Shown here in pieces: positions 23,968-39,700 of a stretch of 64,000 bases of DNA (position 1 is its first letter; every line of letters begins with the position of its first letter). Source of the DNA: Adineta steineri (taxonomy: Eukaryota; Rotifera; Eurotatoria; Adinetida; Adinetidae). Location of the stretch: contig CAJNOI010000020.1 in NCBI GenBank assembly GCA_905250115.1, positions 798,950-862,949 on the forward strand, given 5' to 3'. A model generated the notes under the pieces. That model saw only the letters and a program-made list of their open reading frames with translations. It did not search any database and was not told where the DNA came from. The translations under genes and the position numbers were made by a program.

Positions 23968-24146
23968 GCGTTGAGTGCCACTGTATGGGACATTACAGAA
24001 TAGAACAAAATATCGTGCATGTGTATGTGTCATTGAAATAGCTGAACATAGAGAGAACAAAAGTTCAATATAGTGGAAGAGAAGTAACACAAACAAATTC
24101 GTCTCTTCAGACAGAGCGAAAGAATTCTCTCAGATAAGTAAGAAGG

Positions 24147-24168
24147 GAGAGAGAGAGAGACAGAGAGA
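24147..24168. repeat. GA microsatellite
   Basis: GAGAGAGA run with one interruption. A similar GA tract is at 25468-25487, inside an intron of the giant gene. Confidence 0.9.
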
Positions 24169-24725
24169 AAATCGTTCATGCACAATCAAAATCCAACTTA
24201 TTGACGTGATAGCATCTTTTAGTTCCTCTTTCGCTCTCAATTTACCATCCATTCATTCATAGAACTGTATACCGTTGTCACCGCCTACTGACATATACAA
24301 CTCTGTAGGATAACTAGAGGGTGAGAAGGCGTTCTCTCTTTTTTTTTTCTCTTTCGTCATTGTTACTGCTGCTGCTGCTATGACTGTATTCTACATTTTT
24401 AACGTTAGTCTAACAGATTACTACACTACTAAGATGGAGCGACGTGACAAACTTGTACGATTTTTTCTGTCTCACCTATTCATTCATTCATTCATTTCTT
24501 AATATCTAATAATTATATAGGTCGAGTATGTGAGCATGAACATGTAGGAGGAAGAATCAATATTCGTTTTCTTTCTCGTTCTTTTCAAGGAATGAAATAA
24601 GACGACAAACATTATCATCTTGTGTACTAAACATCATTGTATTTATAATGTTTTAACAATACATATGAGAAATGACACATTTTTTTTTTACTTCTTTTAT
24701 TCAAGATTGTTTCATTTGTAGGAAT

Positions 24726-27700
24726 ATGTTATTGATATTTTTATTGTTATTATTCAATAATCGACAGGTAAAAATTTTGAACATATTTATATTTATATGA
24801 CTATTTGCTTAATCTTGAAATTGTTAGTTAAGTGAAGTCGTAAATCTTTTTCTTTTAAGTTTCTTTTTTTTTTACTTTTTCAAAAAGTCAAAGTTGATCA
24901 TTTTGTTTGTCTCTAACTAAATACTTATGCATATGTGCATTGTTAGTTCATCGATGATGATGGTCAAGTATATACAGCACCACTTGTGTCTGAAAAGATA
25001 AGAAAGTAAAAGCTTATTTGAACAATCAACAAAAAAAAAAAAGAAAATAATCCCTTAGGCATCATTATCAATTGATTTTAACAAAAAAAAAAGGATTTTC
25101 GTATTTTTCTTTGATAAACATATAGGTTGATTGTCAAGAATCATCATCGATTTTACTTGTTGATTTACTTCAATTTCACAATCCAACGGGTATTACTGTC
25201 AATGGACAATGTTGTGATGGTTCATTTCCTTCTGCAAATTTTTGTCCTATGTCAATATCCTGTAATTTATATACAATTGTTTGTTTGGATTTGATAAACA
25301 GGTATACTCATTTAATGTGAGAAATTTTGAAGTATATATACATATATATAATTGATTTTGTGTTCTGTTATTTGATTATACACGTGTGTATGAACAATAA
25401 AAGGTGATGCCACTTGTCTAGCATAACACTCAGTGTCCTGATATCAGTTTAGATTGATCATGCAATGTGAGAGAGAGAGAGAGAGAGTATAACCCTCGAG
25501 ACAAAAAAAAGATTTGAAAAGCAAATATAAACGTCTGCATCGCCAAAAGATATTTTTGTTTGAATCTTTAGTGAAATTCAATCAAATTGGACTTCATGTC
25601 CATTGGGAATAAAATCAACACAAATAAAAGCAAATAGCACTAGTTTATTTAATTATTATACAATAGAAAATATTACAAATATTTTTCCACTTCAATTTCA
25701 ATTACCACAAATAAATGATGTAAATTCAAAAAAAAAAATGTTTTGTATATTTTGAAAAATATCTTTCTTCATTAAATAGGATTCAATTCGTATTAAAATC
25801 TTTGTTTTTTATAATAATACGAGCATGCTATTAAATCAATTTTATACAACATTTCATATGGATTCATTGGATGGATTATTTCAACAAATGACATTAATTG
25901 ACTTAACAAAAAATATCTCAAATATTAATCAGTATGATTTTCTTTCGAATACGAAAAACCAAAAAAATGTAAATTTTATTTGCTTGTTTATATTAGAATA
26001 ATAATTGGTGTAAAAAGTTATTGTCGACCAACATTTTATGGTAAACAATGTACAATACAATGTATTCCAAATAATGATTGTACAAGTTCATATACTTGTA
26101 ATTCAATAACAGGTGAAAAAATTTGTTCACCAGGTTGGTTTGGAAATGAATGTTCAATGCATAATATATCTTCTACATGTTTATCATCAGGTATTATCTA
26201 TATTAATCGATTAATTAAATTTTTCTATCATCTAATTTCTAGAATTAACTTGTTATAATGGTGGTTTTTGTCGAAATAATCAATCAACATGTTGCTGTCC
26301 AATCGGTTTGTCTATTCATTCTTTTTTTTGTAATTCTCTACAAACAATTTTTTTAGGTTTTACTGGTAAAAATTGTCAATATCTTTCAACATGTATACCA
26401 GATCGTACATGTTTGAATGGTGGTTCATGTCATTCAACATATGATACAATTTCACGAAGTAATTATTTTATATGCAACTGTCCAACTGGGTAAATATGAT
26501 GATGATGATGGTTCAATAGAAAATAAATTATATTTCCTTTTTCATTCTATTCTTTAGTTATACAGGTTTATATTGTCAAGATAAACAACAATGTCCAGCA
26601 ACATACTATGGTCCGAATTGTACAGTTCAATGTTCAGCACCGAATTCATGTTCTCAAGGACATTTTTATTGTAATTCCGATGGAGAAAAAGTTTGTTTAT
26701 ATGGTTGGGGTCCAATCAATCTATGTACACAAAAATTAATTGCTTCAATCTTTGATACTGAATGTTCAGTATCAACAGGATGTTTAAATGGTGGTTCATG
26801 TTTTAATGGTTCATGTTGTTGTCCAGCAACTTATACAGGTATGTAACATTAACTCATTATCGAAAATTAATCACTAAATGTGACTATATAATAGGACGTC
26901 TATGTGAAATATCTATTGATCCATGTACGAATAATCCTTGTCAAAATAATGCTCTATGTTTGTCAACGTCTACTGGTTATAAATGTTTATGTTCAAGTTC
27001 TATTTATACAGGTTCATTATGTGAAATTAATCAAAATCCATGTCAATATTCGCCATGTCAAAATGGTATTTGTCAATTATTATCAAATACAAGTTCATTT
27101 AGTTGTATATGTTATCCTGGTTATACGGGTCAATTTTGTCATATTAAAATAAATTATTGTTTATCTCAACCATGTGAAAATAATGGAATATGTGCTAGTA
27201 TAGCTACAGGTTATATTTGTACTTGTTTATCTGATTTTACTGGCTTGACATGTTCAGATCGAATAAATTCATGTTTGACTTCGTCTTGTTCAGATAATAA
27301 AACAATTCATTGTCCAATAGGTTATACGAATCCGCCAAATTGTATTGAAGATATGAATGAATGTTTATTAGCAAGAGAACCTTGTAAAAACGGTGGTATA
27401 TGTATTAATACAATTGGTAGTTATTATTGTCAATGTAATAAAGATTATCAAGGAACTGATTGTAGTATTCCAATTGATCCATGTTTAAGTAATCCATGTG
27501 TAGCATCAAATTCAATATCATGTACATCGATTATGAGAGATATGACTTCTATTGATTTTAATTGTACATGTCGTGTAGGATTTATTGGTAAGTGCAATCA
27601 ATAAAAAATAGAGGAAAATATTAATATGTATTTTTTTTCTTCTAGGACAACATTGTGAACATGAATTAAATCCATGTGTGAATAGTCCATGTTTACATGG

Positions 27701-30700
27701 TAAATGTGTTGAATTAACAACATTAACACGAACATGTATTTGTGAACCTGGTTGGACAGGTATTGAATGTTCAGATAATATAAACGAATGTTTATCATAT
27801 CCATGTTTAAATGCTGGTATATGTCTTGATAGTATTAATACATATCATTGTGAATGTTTAACTGGTTTTATGGGTTCAAATTGTCAACATGAAATTAATC
27901 TATGTTCAAGTATTCCTTGTCAAAACAATGGTAAGTTAATGATCTTTGATTTCATGCAATAGAAATTCATCGAACATCTGTTAATATCGTCGTATCATAT
28001 CAGTGTTTTTCTTTATTATTAAATTTAAATTTTGTCAGGTCAAGTTAAATGAGCTCCACATTTGAAGTTTTCGAGAACTTGTAGCTGTGTCCTTTTTTTT
28101 CTTGAGCATGACCAGTCGACTCAGTGCAGTCTAGAGTATCTATTAGAGCAATCAAAAACAGACGATTACAGTTTTTCGCGAAAATTTAGACATCCATAAA
28201 CTCCAAATTTGGAGCACACTTAACTTGACCGTTTTGTCAAATGTTTGATACTAATTTTAATTGTTTTTTTTTCTTCTTCTTCTAAAAGGTACATGTATAA
28301 ATCATATTGAATCGTATTCATGTTTATGCCCAGTTGGTTGGACTGGAAATCTTTGTGAAGTTAATATCAATGAATGTTCATTTCCATTAACATGTCATCC
28401 AAATTCAACATGTATTGATTTACCTGGTTCATATCAATGTATATGTCCATCGTGGTTAACAGGTCAAAATTGTTTAACAGCTATTGATCAATGTGAAACA
28501 TTTCCTTGTTTAAATAATGGTGTTTGTGTAAATAATTATGGAAATTTACCTACATGTCATTGTCAAGCTGGTTTCACGGGTATTTATTGTGAGGTTAATA
28601 TTGATGATTGTCAAGCTACACCTTGTTATAATAATGGAACATGTATTGATCAAATCAATAGTTTTTTATGTTTATGTTCATCAGGTTATACTGATTTAAG
28701 ATGTCAAACAATGATTAGTCAATGTAATAGTCTACCTTGTTTAAATGGTGGAATATGTCGAGATTCATATGATGATTTTCTTTGTATATGTCCACCATTT
28801 TTTACTGGTAAACAATGTGAACAACCAATAAATTCATGTTTAAGTTTTCCTTGTCTACATGGAAGTTGTACACCAACATTATCATCTTATACATGTCAAT
28901 GTAATAGCGGATACACAGGTGATAATTGCGAAACTGTCATCAATCAATGTGCATCAAGTCCATGTGGATCAAATGGAAATTGTACAAGTTTATCAACAAG
29001 ATTTAGTTGTTGTTGTGCACCAGGTTATACAGGATTAGAATGTAATCAATTAATCGATATTTGTTTGACAAATCCATGTTCAATTGAAGGTGTTGAACGT
29101 TGTTTATCAACAGGAATCTCATCATTTAATTGTTTATGTAAACCAGGATATTCTGGGAGACATTGTGAGATAAATATAAATGAATGTTTATCACAACCGG
29201 TAATTTCGATATAAGTTTTTTTTTTCTTAAATTATATTTTTTTTCTTTATTTTCTAGTGTTTACATGGTGGAATTTGTATAGATTTTCAAAATAGTTATC
29301 AATGTATTTGTCCATTAACACATACAGGAGTCAACTGTGAATATTTACAAGATAAATGTGTAGGAATTCAATGTTTAAATGATGGCAAATGTGTAAATAA
29401 TGGTACAAGTTTAACATGTTTATGTTCAAAAGGTTTTCATGGAGAAAATTGTGAATTAATTGTTGATTATTGTCAATCACAACCAGTAAGAATTTTATTC
29501 TTGAGTTCGATTGTTAATCTAAATCTTATTTAGTGTCAAAATGGTGGTATATGTTCAAATACAGAATTTGGATCACAATGTACATGTTCAAATGGAATCA
29601 GTGGTTCATTTTGCGAGACAATAATTGATCAATGTCAATCTAAACCTTGTCAAAATAATGGAACTTGTAAATCATTGATTGATAAATATGTTTGTCTTTG
29701 TCCAAATGGTTTTACTGGTAAATAAAAACTTTTTTTGAATAAAGATTATGATTCAATTAAATTTTTTTGAAGGTATTCAATGTGAAAATGAAAGAAATGA
29801 ATGTGAACCAGTTAATCCTTGTTTAAATTCTGGACGATGTATTGATGGTTTTAATAATTTTTCATGTATATGTAATTTAGGTAAGAAAAAAACGAAATAT
29901 TTTGATTATAATCAATGCAAAAATATTTTCTAAGGTTTTACGGGTTATTATTGTGAAAGTCAAATCGATCAATGTCAATCAAATCCTTGTTTAAATGGTG
30001 GAATTTGTCGAACATTAATTAATAATTTCAAATGCGATTGCCCACAAGGATATACTGTAAGGAAAATCGAATTTTTTCTTTGAATGTAAATATTGATTAT
30101 TTAGGGATTGACTTGTTCATCAATGATTAATTATTGTTCAAGTAATCCATGTTTGAACAATGGTTTATGTATACCATTGATAAATAGTTATCGTTGTGTG
30201 TGTCTTGATGATTTTATTGGTGTAAATTGTGAGAAAACTTCAAATGAATGTTTATCAAATCCATGTTTAAATAATGGAACATGTATAGATGATGTTTGGA
30301 ATTATACATGTCAATGTCCAGTAGGTTTCGTTGGATCTAATTGTCAAATGGAAAAAAATTATTGTGAAAGTTCACCATGTCTCAAAGGATTGTGTGTTAA
30401 TAAGGTAAAAACAAAAGGATATATGAAAGATATTTTGTAAAAATAAATAAATGTTTGTTTTTAGTTAAATGGATATGATTGTATTTGTCCTTCGTCATCC
30501 TATACGGGTATTCATTGTGAAATACAAATAAATAAATGTTCATCAAATCCATGTCTATTTGGCGGAACTTGTATTGATGGTTTAGAAAATTTTATGTGTA
30601 TCTGTCCAGCATGGTATTCAGGTTTAACATGTTCCGAACATATTGATCCATGTAGAAATCAAACAAATTGTGTTAATAATGGTACATGTATAACAGATTT

Positions 30701-33700
30701 AAATAAAAAACCATTTGGATATACATGTCAATGTTTACCTGGTTTCACTGGACAGATGTGTGAGGTTAATGTTGATGACTGTATATCACAACCATGTAAA
30801 CATGGAAGATGTCTTGATAATATTAATGGATTTTATTGTCAATGTTATCAAGGATATGATGGCGGTTTATGTGATGTAAGTTTTTTGATAAAATTCATTT
30901 CTATGTGAATCTTAATCCTGTATTTATTTGTTTTAGAATGCAATTGATCAATGTAAAAAATTACCATGTCAAAATAATGGAACATGTCAATCATTAATGA
31001 ATTCTTATCAATGTCATTGTTTATCAGGTTATTATGGAAAAAACTGCGAAGAAATTATAACTGAACCATGTTTAACGAATTCTTGTCGGTTAGTACACAT
31101 CCTTTCTGTCCGTCATTGAAATATATTCATGTTTTTCTTTTTCGTTATAGAAATAATGGTACATGTATAGTAACATCGGAAAAAAATTCACAATGTACAT
31201 GTTTATATGGTTACACAGGACGCGAATGTGAAATAAAACTAAATGCATGTGATACAAATCCATGTCATTATGGAACATGTAAAGAAAATTCAAATGGATT
31301 TTATGATTGTTTATGTTCATCTGGTTATACAGGATTTCATTGTGAAATCGAATTAAATCCATGTGATAGTTTACCTTGTTTACATAATGGAATATGTAGT
31401 AAATCATTATTAAATACATTTAATTGCACATGTTCAAATGGTTATTATGGTAAACAATGTCAACTGGGTGGTTATCAATGTCATTCTGGACCTTGTTTAA
31501 ATAATGGTACATGTATAATAAATGATAATAATTATCAGTGTATATGTCCACATGGTTTAACCGGGAATCGTTGTGAAATTGATATTAATGAATGTGAATC
31601 TATGCCATGTCAAAATAATGGAATATGTTTACAATCAAAATTAAATGAATATCAATGTCTTTGTCCTACAGGTAGATATAAAAGAAAAGAAAAGAAAATT
31701 AGATTTAATTTTATTCTATTTTATGAAAGGTTACACGGGTTCTCATTGTGAAGCAACTATTGATCCATGTTTATCAATATATTGTTTAAATAATGGTACA
31801 TGTATTCGAACAAGTTCAACAACAGGAATTTGTTCATGTTTACCTGGTTATACAGGTATATCATGTCAACATCAAATCAATACATGTTTAAGTGCACCAT
31901 GTTTAAATGGTACATGTGTACCATTAATAAATTCCTATCAATGCAATTGTTTTCCTGGTTATACCGGACAAAAATGTAATTCAATCATTGATTATTGTTC
32001 AACAAATCCATGTTTTAATAATGGTACATGTATAAATCAAGCAACATCATTTGCATGTCAATGTCCATATGGTTTTCAAGGTCGAACATGTGTTATACGT
32101 GTACAATCATGTCAATCATCGCCATGTTTAAACGGTGGAATATGTATTGATATTGCACCTGGATTACATAATTGTTCATGTCCATCATCATATCATGGAG
32201 AATTTTGTCAATTACGTGATTCATTTTGTTTAGATATGCCTTGTCAAAATAATGGACTTTGTCTAGATACATTAAATGGTTATCAATGTATATGTCAACC
32301 TGGTTATAATGGAATAAATTGTACGAATGAAATTCAACCATGTATATCAAATCCTTGTTTAAATAATGGTTTTTGTCGTAATACAAATAATGGACTTAGT
32401 TATCAATGTTTATGTGAGAAAGGTTATGCTGGACTTCGATGTGAATTAGAAATGAATTGGTGTTCATCAAATCCATGTCAAAATCAAGGAACTTGTATAT
32501 CACGATTAACATCATTTACTTGTGTTTGTCCACCCATATATACAGGTATAATATGTCAAATACCAATTAATAATTGTTCATTAACAACATGTAAATATGG
32601 TTTACCACTTGTAACAAGTTTAACAAGTTGTTCATGTATTTGTTCAAATGGTTACACAGGTAATCAATGTGATATACCAATAAATCCATGTTTAGATAGC
32701 TCCTATTGTATACGTGGACAATGTAATTATCTTAGTCCTGGTTTAGCTAATTGTACATGTCCATATGGTTATAGTGGACTTCGTTGTGATACAAAATTAT
32801 CGAATGATGCATGTTCATCATGTCCATGTTTATATGGACAATGTCGAATAGATGAAAAATTAAATGATTATATATGTGATTGTTATCAAGGTTATATTGG
32901 GCGACAATGTGAAATATCTATTGATTTATGTAAACCATCACCATGTTTATATGGACAATGTATATTAGATGAAATGAATGGTTATCGTTGTAAATGTTTA
33001 CCTGGTGCTGAAGGAAAAAATTGTTCCGAATTAATTCATACATGTAATTCAAATCCATGTTTAAATAATGGAATATGTGTACAAGGTTTAAATACATATC
33101 AATGTGTTTGTCAATCTGGTTATGCTGGAATACATTGTGAAATATTAATTAATCAATGTACATCATTAATATGTTTAAATAATGGTACATGTGTTAATCT
33201 ACCAACAAATCCACCAACAGCTAAATGTCAATGTCCATCATTATTTACAGGTGTTCAATGTCAATATCCATATGCACCTTGTGCATCGCAACCATGTCAG
33301 AATTTAGGTACATGTATTACAAATGGAGTATCATCATATACATGCTTATGTCCACATGGTTTTACTGGTTTCAATTGTGAATATAATATACAAGTTTGTA
33401 ATAGTCAACCATGTCAAAACGGTGGTATATGTTCTGAACCAGCACCTTATTATTATCTTTGTCAATGTTTATGGCCATTCTATGGTATTAATTGTGAATT
33501 AATGACAGATCCATGTTTAAGTTATCCATGTCGTGGTCCATCATCACAATGTATATCAACACCAATGTATCAGAATTATACATGTCTATGTTCAAATGGT
33601 TTTGAAGGTTCAACATGTTCAATACCCATTGATCCATGTCGATTAAATCCTTGTGAAAATAATGGTTCTTGTATACGAATAAATTCATTAATATATTCTT

Positions 33701-36700
33701 GTTCATGTCCGATTGGTTATCAAGGAAATCATTGTGAAATCGAAATAAATCCATGTTTAAATTATCCATGTAGAAATGGATTAGCTATAAAAACATCAGC
33801 AATTCATTGTGAATGTCAATGTTATAAATCATATTATGGTAAAGCATGTGAAATGAATATTTGTGAAAAAAATCCATGTCGAAATGGAAATTGTATTTCA
33901 AATGGAAATTATTCATATACATGTGATTGTCCAAATGGTTTTCAATTTCTTATGGGAGTGTATGTATTCATTAATAGAGAAGACGAAAAATGAATTAATC
34001 TATCATATTTTTTTTAGTTGTACGGATATTAATGAATGTCGAACAATATCAGGAATTTGTGGAAATGGTGGACGATGTTTGAATACATATGGATCATATC
34101 AATGTTTTTGTAAATCAAATTTTTATGGAAAAAATTGTGAAAATTTTGATCCATGTCAATCAATGCCTTGTATTCATAATGGTAGTTGTATTGCAAATGA
34201 AAATTATCCATATTGGCAATGTCATTGTCCTGCATTATATACAGGTTAGAATTAAATTAAAAAAATGTTTTTTACTTTTAATGAAATATATTTTAGGTTT
34301 ACATTGTGAAACAACATTACATAGTTGTTTATTAAATCCATGTCGAACAGGTACTTGTATTAATCTTCCCAATGGTGAATATCAATGTCAATGTTCAGAA
34401 GGTATGACAGGTAAAAATTGTGATATACCATTATTACCATGTGATTCAAATCCATGTTTAAATAATTCAACATGTTTAACATTATCCCTAACAAATTATA
34501 CATGTGTTTGTCCACCATTATACAGTGGTTTAAGATGTTCAGAACAACGAACGTCATGTTCGAAAAATTCCTGTCAAGGTAATGCAACATGTGTTATTAA
34601 TTCTGTAACAGGAGAAGAAATTTGTCAATGTCCTGATGGACATTATGGAATTAAGTAAGTTAAAATATGAATGATACATATATATATATTATTGATTGAA
34701 TTTTTAGTTGCGAATTTATTTCTGCATGTGGATTAAATCCGTGTATACATGGAACTTGTCAAAATAAAAATGAAACAATATTTCAATGTATATGTAATCC
34801 AGGATCTACTGGTAATGAAAAGAATATTTTAAAAGAAATATATTAGAGGCCTAATTAAATTTTCTTTAGGTAAAACATGTGATACATCATTTAATACCTG
34901 TGAATCAAATCCATGTAAGTTATAATTCGAAAAATTAAAAGCAGAGATTTTTACATATAATATTTTAGGTATGAATGATGGAAAATGTTCAAATCAAGGC
35001 AATGGATTATTTACTTGTGTTTGTTCAGCAGGTTATTCAGGTAATTGTTTATGAAGTATTTGATGGATATAATCATGATGATTTTATTTTAAGGATCTGA
35101 TTGTAGTATACCTTATTGTATTAATGATAGTTGTTTTAATGATGGTATTTGTTCGATTCAAAATAATTCACTTCAATGTCAATGTCCATGTGGATATACT
35201 GGTAATAAAAAAACAAATCTTTGTTATTTTCAAGGAGAAAAATAAAAATTATATTTGTATTAATTTAGGTTCACGATGTGAAACACCATTTGATATATGT
35301 TCATTAACACCATGTCAAAATAATGGTACTCGATTTATGAATAAAACACAATGTCAATGTTCATGTTTATGTCCATCGACATTTACGGGTCAATTTTGTC
35401 AAACACCAATTATACCAATTAATCGAACATATTCAGGACAAATTGTTATACCATTGAATCGATCAGAAGGTAAAGAATAGAATCAATTCAATGATATAAT
35501 CTAGAAATAAAATCTATAGGATCATCATGGGAAAACATTTTACATTGTATTGATCAAGTTTGGAATAGTCTCAATGTTATACTTGGTAAATAATTTAGTT
35601 CTTTTTTTCTAAAAATAAAAAAAAAAATTATAATTTAGTTTGTCCATCATCATTTACTCTTGCTACTCCAACATTATTTTATCCCTATTGTTATCGAATA
35701 AATCAACAAAATTTTCTTAAAACACAACATGAAGCTTTTGAAGAATGTGAAAAACAACAAACACAATTAGTTTGGTTTCAATCAATGGATGAATTACAAC
35801 AACAATTAATACCAGCTTTATCTTCTCAAGGATTAACACGAGGTTTGCTTATTCTATAATAATGTATATGTGCGAAAATCATTAGAGGCATTTAAAAGTA
35901 CAGGGATGTGTTGGCGAAACTCGGGAATTCTAATAAAATCCTCCAGCTTTTCAATAGTAATTCGTTTTTTCTTTTAGACTTTTGGACAAGTGGAATATAT
36001 AGTTCTAAAATACATCGATGGCAATGGTTATTAACAAATAATAATACTGAAATTGATATTGATTCATCGATAACTAAACAACTTGGAATGGATTCTAATA
36101 ATCCATCACTTTATGTTTCATTTAATCAATCATCTAATCAACGTTTAACTTCAAGTTTATCATCAGAAACTTATTCTACATTATGTAAAATATCTGCAAC
36201 TAATCTTCTATTAAATAATCAAACACGTTCAATTGTATTAAATTCATATCAAAATGCTTTTAATAATCAGTAAATTAATTTTTTTTTATTTAAAATAATA
36301 AATTTATATTTTAGATCACAAGTTATTATCTATAATTTTAATTATACTATACTTCCAACTGTTCATTTAAATACACCTATTCAACAACCAACAGATGCAC
36401 ATTATGCTGCTATGTGTGGTGCTATTGGAAACCCATCAACATCCGTCGAACCATATAGTATTGATATTTGTGGATATTTTTCTTCAATTACAGATAGAAA
36501 TGTACAATTATTAATGCAAACTATTGGAACATATTATTCAACTAGACGAATGACTATTACAACGATACGTAAGTTGAATTCATTAATGTATTAGTAGCGC
36601 TACTGCTTTTTATCCGAGTGACTTAATCCAGAGCATAAATCTTACATTGATGTAAATGTGAATCTCCTCTACGCCATAGAAAAAACTACATAAATCTTAC

Positions 36701-39700
36701 TAATAACTTTTCTTTTAATAGAACCTTACATAGCTATACCATTAAATATTGAACATTATACAACAATATCTGGTAATATAATGACACGAATAGAATTTAT
36801 TATTAAAAGTGGATCATCATTAATTCTTGGTTCAAATATTGAACCATTAGCATCTACGAATGATATATTAAATACAATACCTTATCGATATTATCAACAA
36901 TGTGAACCATATATATCATTAAATATTCTTTTAAAATTAAAATTATGTATTCCATTAAATGATATATCATTATGGATTGATTTAATTACAAAAGCTATTT
37001 CTATTACAACAGAACAATCAAATGTTAATATTATGCTTAAAGGTGTTCAAGAGGGCATTACAACAACAGGGTATGATAATTTAATTTTTCCAATAAAAAT
37101 TTATTATTGTTTTTTTTTAGTCACCCAGCAAATATTGCATATTTCTTAGTAACAATCAATGGAATAACATATAATGAAACAATGATTCATAATTTATCAT
37201 TAAATTCAATTTTACTTTTAAAAATTCAACAAGAAAATGATAAATTACTATGTTCAAAAGATACACAAATTCTTCCATTAGAATATAGTATTCGAGATTT
37301 TTATGTACCATGTCCAATAATAGACATGTAAGTCAATATAAAACTATTCTCGGCAGTAGAATTAAATGTTAGTTGGCATAAGACAAATACCTAAAGAACG
37401 ACAATAGCTAGCAATCGGAAAAGGCAGATTTTTTTTCTTCGATAATATCTAAGACAAATTGCATGAAAGTGCCTTGCTATTCAGATTCCGAATACCAACC
37501 TAGGTCAAACAAGCGCGATCATATACGAAAAATACGGTTATTTACGGAGTTGTATGATCGTAGTACGATCTCAGGTTATACGGCGAAATACGGTCGTACT
37601 CAATCGTTTGCGAAGTTCTTAATGATCGACCTGGGAAGGCACTTTTATACAATCTTTTCCATGTTTCTCGAAGATACTTAGTTTTAAAAGGGACTTTACC
37701 TTACACATTATCAGAGAAAACAAGGTATTCTACATCTGCCTCTTTCTATTGCTAATAACTTCAGAGCAAGAGCTATTGTCATTCTTAAGATATTTGTCTT
37801 ACGCCATTTCTGACTGCGATAATACTAATATATAAATAAATTTAGACTTGAAAAACAATTAAATAATGCTTTGCATCAAGCAGGAATCTATACTATGAAT
37901 GTAATTATATTTAATATTGATGAAGCAGTTGATAAATTTGGGTAAATTTTTTGTTCTAAAATTAATTGAATCTTGATCATATGTATTTTTTTATTTAGAC
38001 AAATCTATTATATACCAAATATTTTTCTTCAACATATCAATGGTACATGGCTTGATAGTTCATTTGAATTAACAAATCAATTTTATGAAATTCTGATATC
38101 TAATCAATTTAATCGTTTATCATTTCATGTTTATCGTTTATCAAAATCTTATTCGTATTTTTATACAAATTCTTTATCACAAAATGATCGTAATTATCTT
38201 GAAAAACTTCTTTTAACTGTATATAATCAACAAAGTAAAAAAAACAAAATTTCTATTTTATGTTTCTATCTTCTCTTTTCTTTTTTCTTTGAAGATTCAA
38301 TTCTAAGTAATCATATTGAGATTTTTTATGAAGATTTATATCTAAATATAACATCAATGAAATCAATTCATCGAATTTATTTATTTATTTTTTATAATGA
38401 ACAAGAACTTGATGGAAGATATTTATCATCAATTATGTTATCATCCGGACAATTTAATTCGATACCGAAACCATTAAACTATATATCAAATCAAATACCA
38501 ACTAATTTAATTCAACAACGAAATATTCAACAAATAACATTTTTAGGAAAAATTAATAAATTATTAGCCGAAAAAATTCTAAAAGATTATTGGCAAAACC
38601 CAATTAAACAAGGATTAATAAATGTTAAAATTCTTATTCTACGAGTACAAGAATATCTTGCTTATTCATCAAAGTAATTAATCATTTTTTCGTAAAATTA
38701 TATTTTTTTATTGTGAACATTTTTAGACAATTTTATACTACAATAACATATATTGTATTTACACCGGATAGTTCTTCAATTCCAAATAAATGTTTTAATG
38801 CAAATTTAATTGGAACAACGAATAATTTATGTAATATCAAGAATAGTTATTTAGATAAAGTACCAGATGGATATATACCATCATTTATTGATTTGAAAGG
38901 ACAATATACACAAATACAACTTGAAGAAGATAATTTTGAAAAAATAATTACATTAGCATTACAAAAAATAAATATCGATGGAAAAGGTAATTTGCATAGT
39001 AATCACGTATCAAAGCGAAGTCTTCGATTTCGAACAAATTGGTTTTTTCTGCATGTTTTTTTATATTTTCACCCTCGATATAAATAATTCTGTTTTGGCC
39101 ATAACTTTAATAATGAATATGTATCGTTATTCTCAGAACTGTTTCTATCAAGTGTATTTGTAGTATTTGTTTGAACTGCGATCGCACATCTAAAAAAATA
39201 TGCTAGTTTTAGACTCACGGGGTTTTCAAGGGATAAAAACACGAGTAATAATTAAAAGTTATAGTAAGAGTGTTTACAAAATAAACTCGGACAATGAGGG
39301 AGAGAGTAAATTTAATGAGAACCAAGCCGTTTGTGTAACATTAATGCCGCTATAGGGCCCATGTGAGCATATTCTTTAGTTTCTACCTTTCAAGATTTAT
39401 CCCTCATGACGAGTCAAATAATTCATTAAAATAAGGATATATCGATGTTAGAACAAGTAGCGCTCGTTTGAAGGCTCGCTTAACTCTTTCTCGTAGAAAT
39501 CTATCCTCTTCACATTTATTGGAAAATTAATTGAAAACAGTGATAAATCGGTCTTCGATGTTTTTTTGACCTTTTCCCCTCACCATGATCACTCAACAGA
39601 CCTCAGATTCGAGCTCCCCGCATCGAAATACTACTAGAAATATCTTTTTTGAAAAATCGGTTTTCGATGTTTTGTTGACTGTGCGGACAGACAAGCAAGC

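Larger units (their letters stand above)
22528..24725. other. intergenic, 2.2 kb, no gene seen
   Basis: Tail of the BTB/SPRY gene to the start of the giant gene. It contains microsatellites (see separate entries), a TCAT run near 24478-24494 and a GCT run near 24370. No supported coding frame. The last few hundred bases should hold the promoter of the giant gene, but no motif can be named. Confidence 0.6.

Noticed and set aside
23847-24096. Overlapping frames on both strands with Tyr/Ile/Val/Cys/His runs
   Set aside because: They are translations of TA and TG dinucleotide repeats.
31090-34590. Several minus-strand frames rich in Met, His, Asn and Tyr
   Set aside because: They are shadows of the EGF-repeat coding strand; their repetitiveness mirrors the EGF codons.
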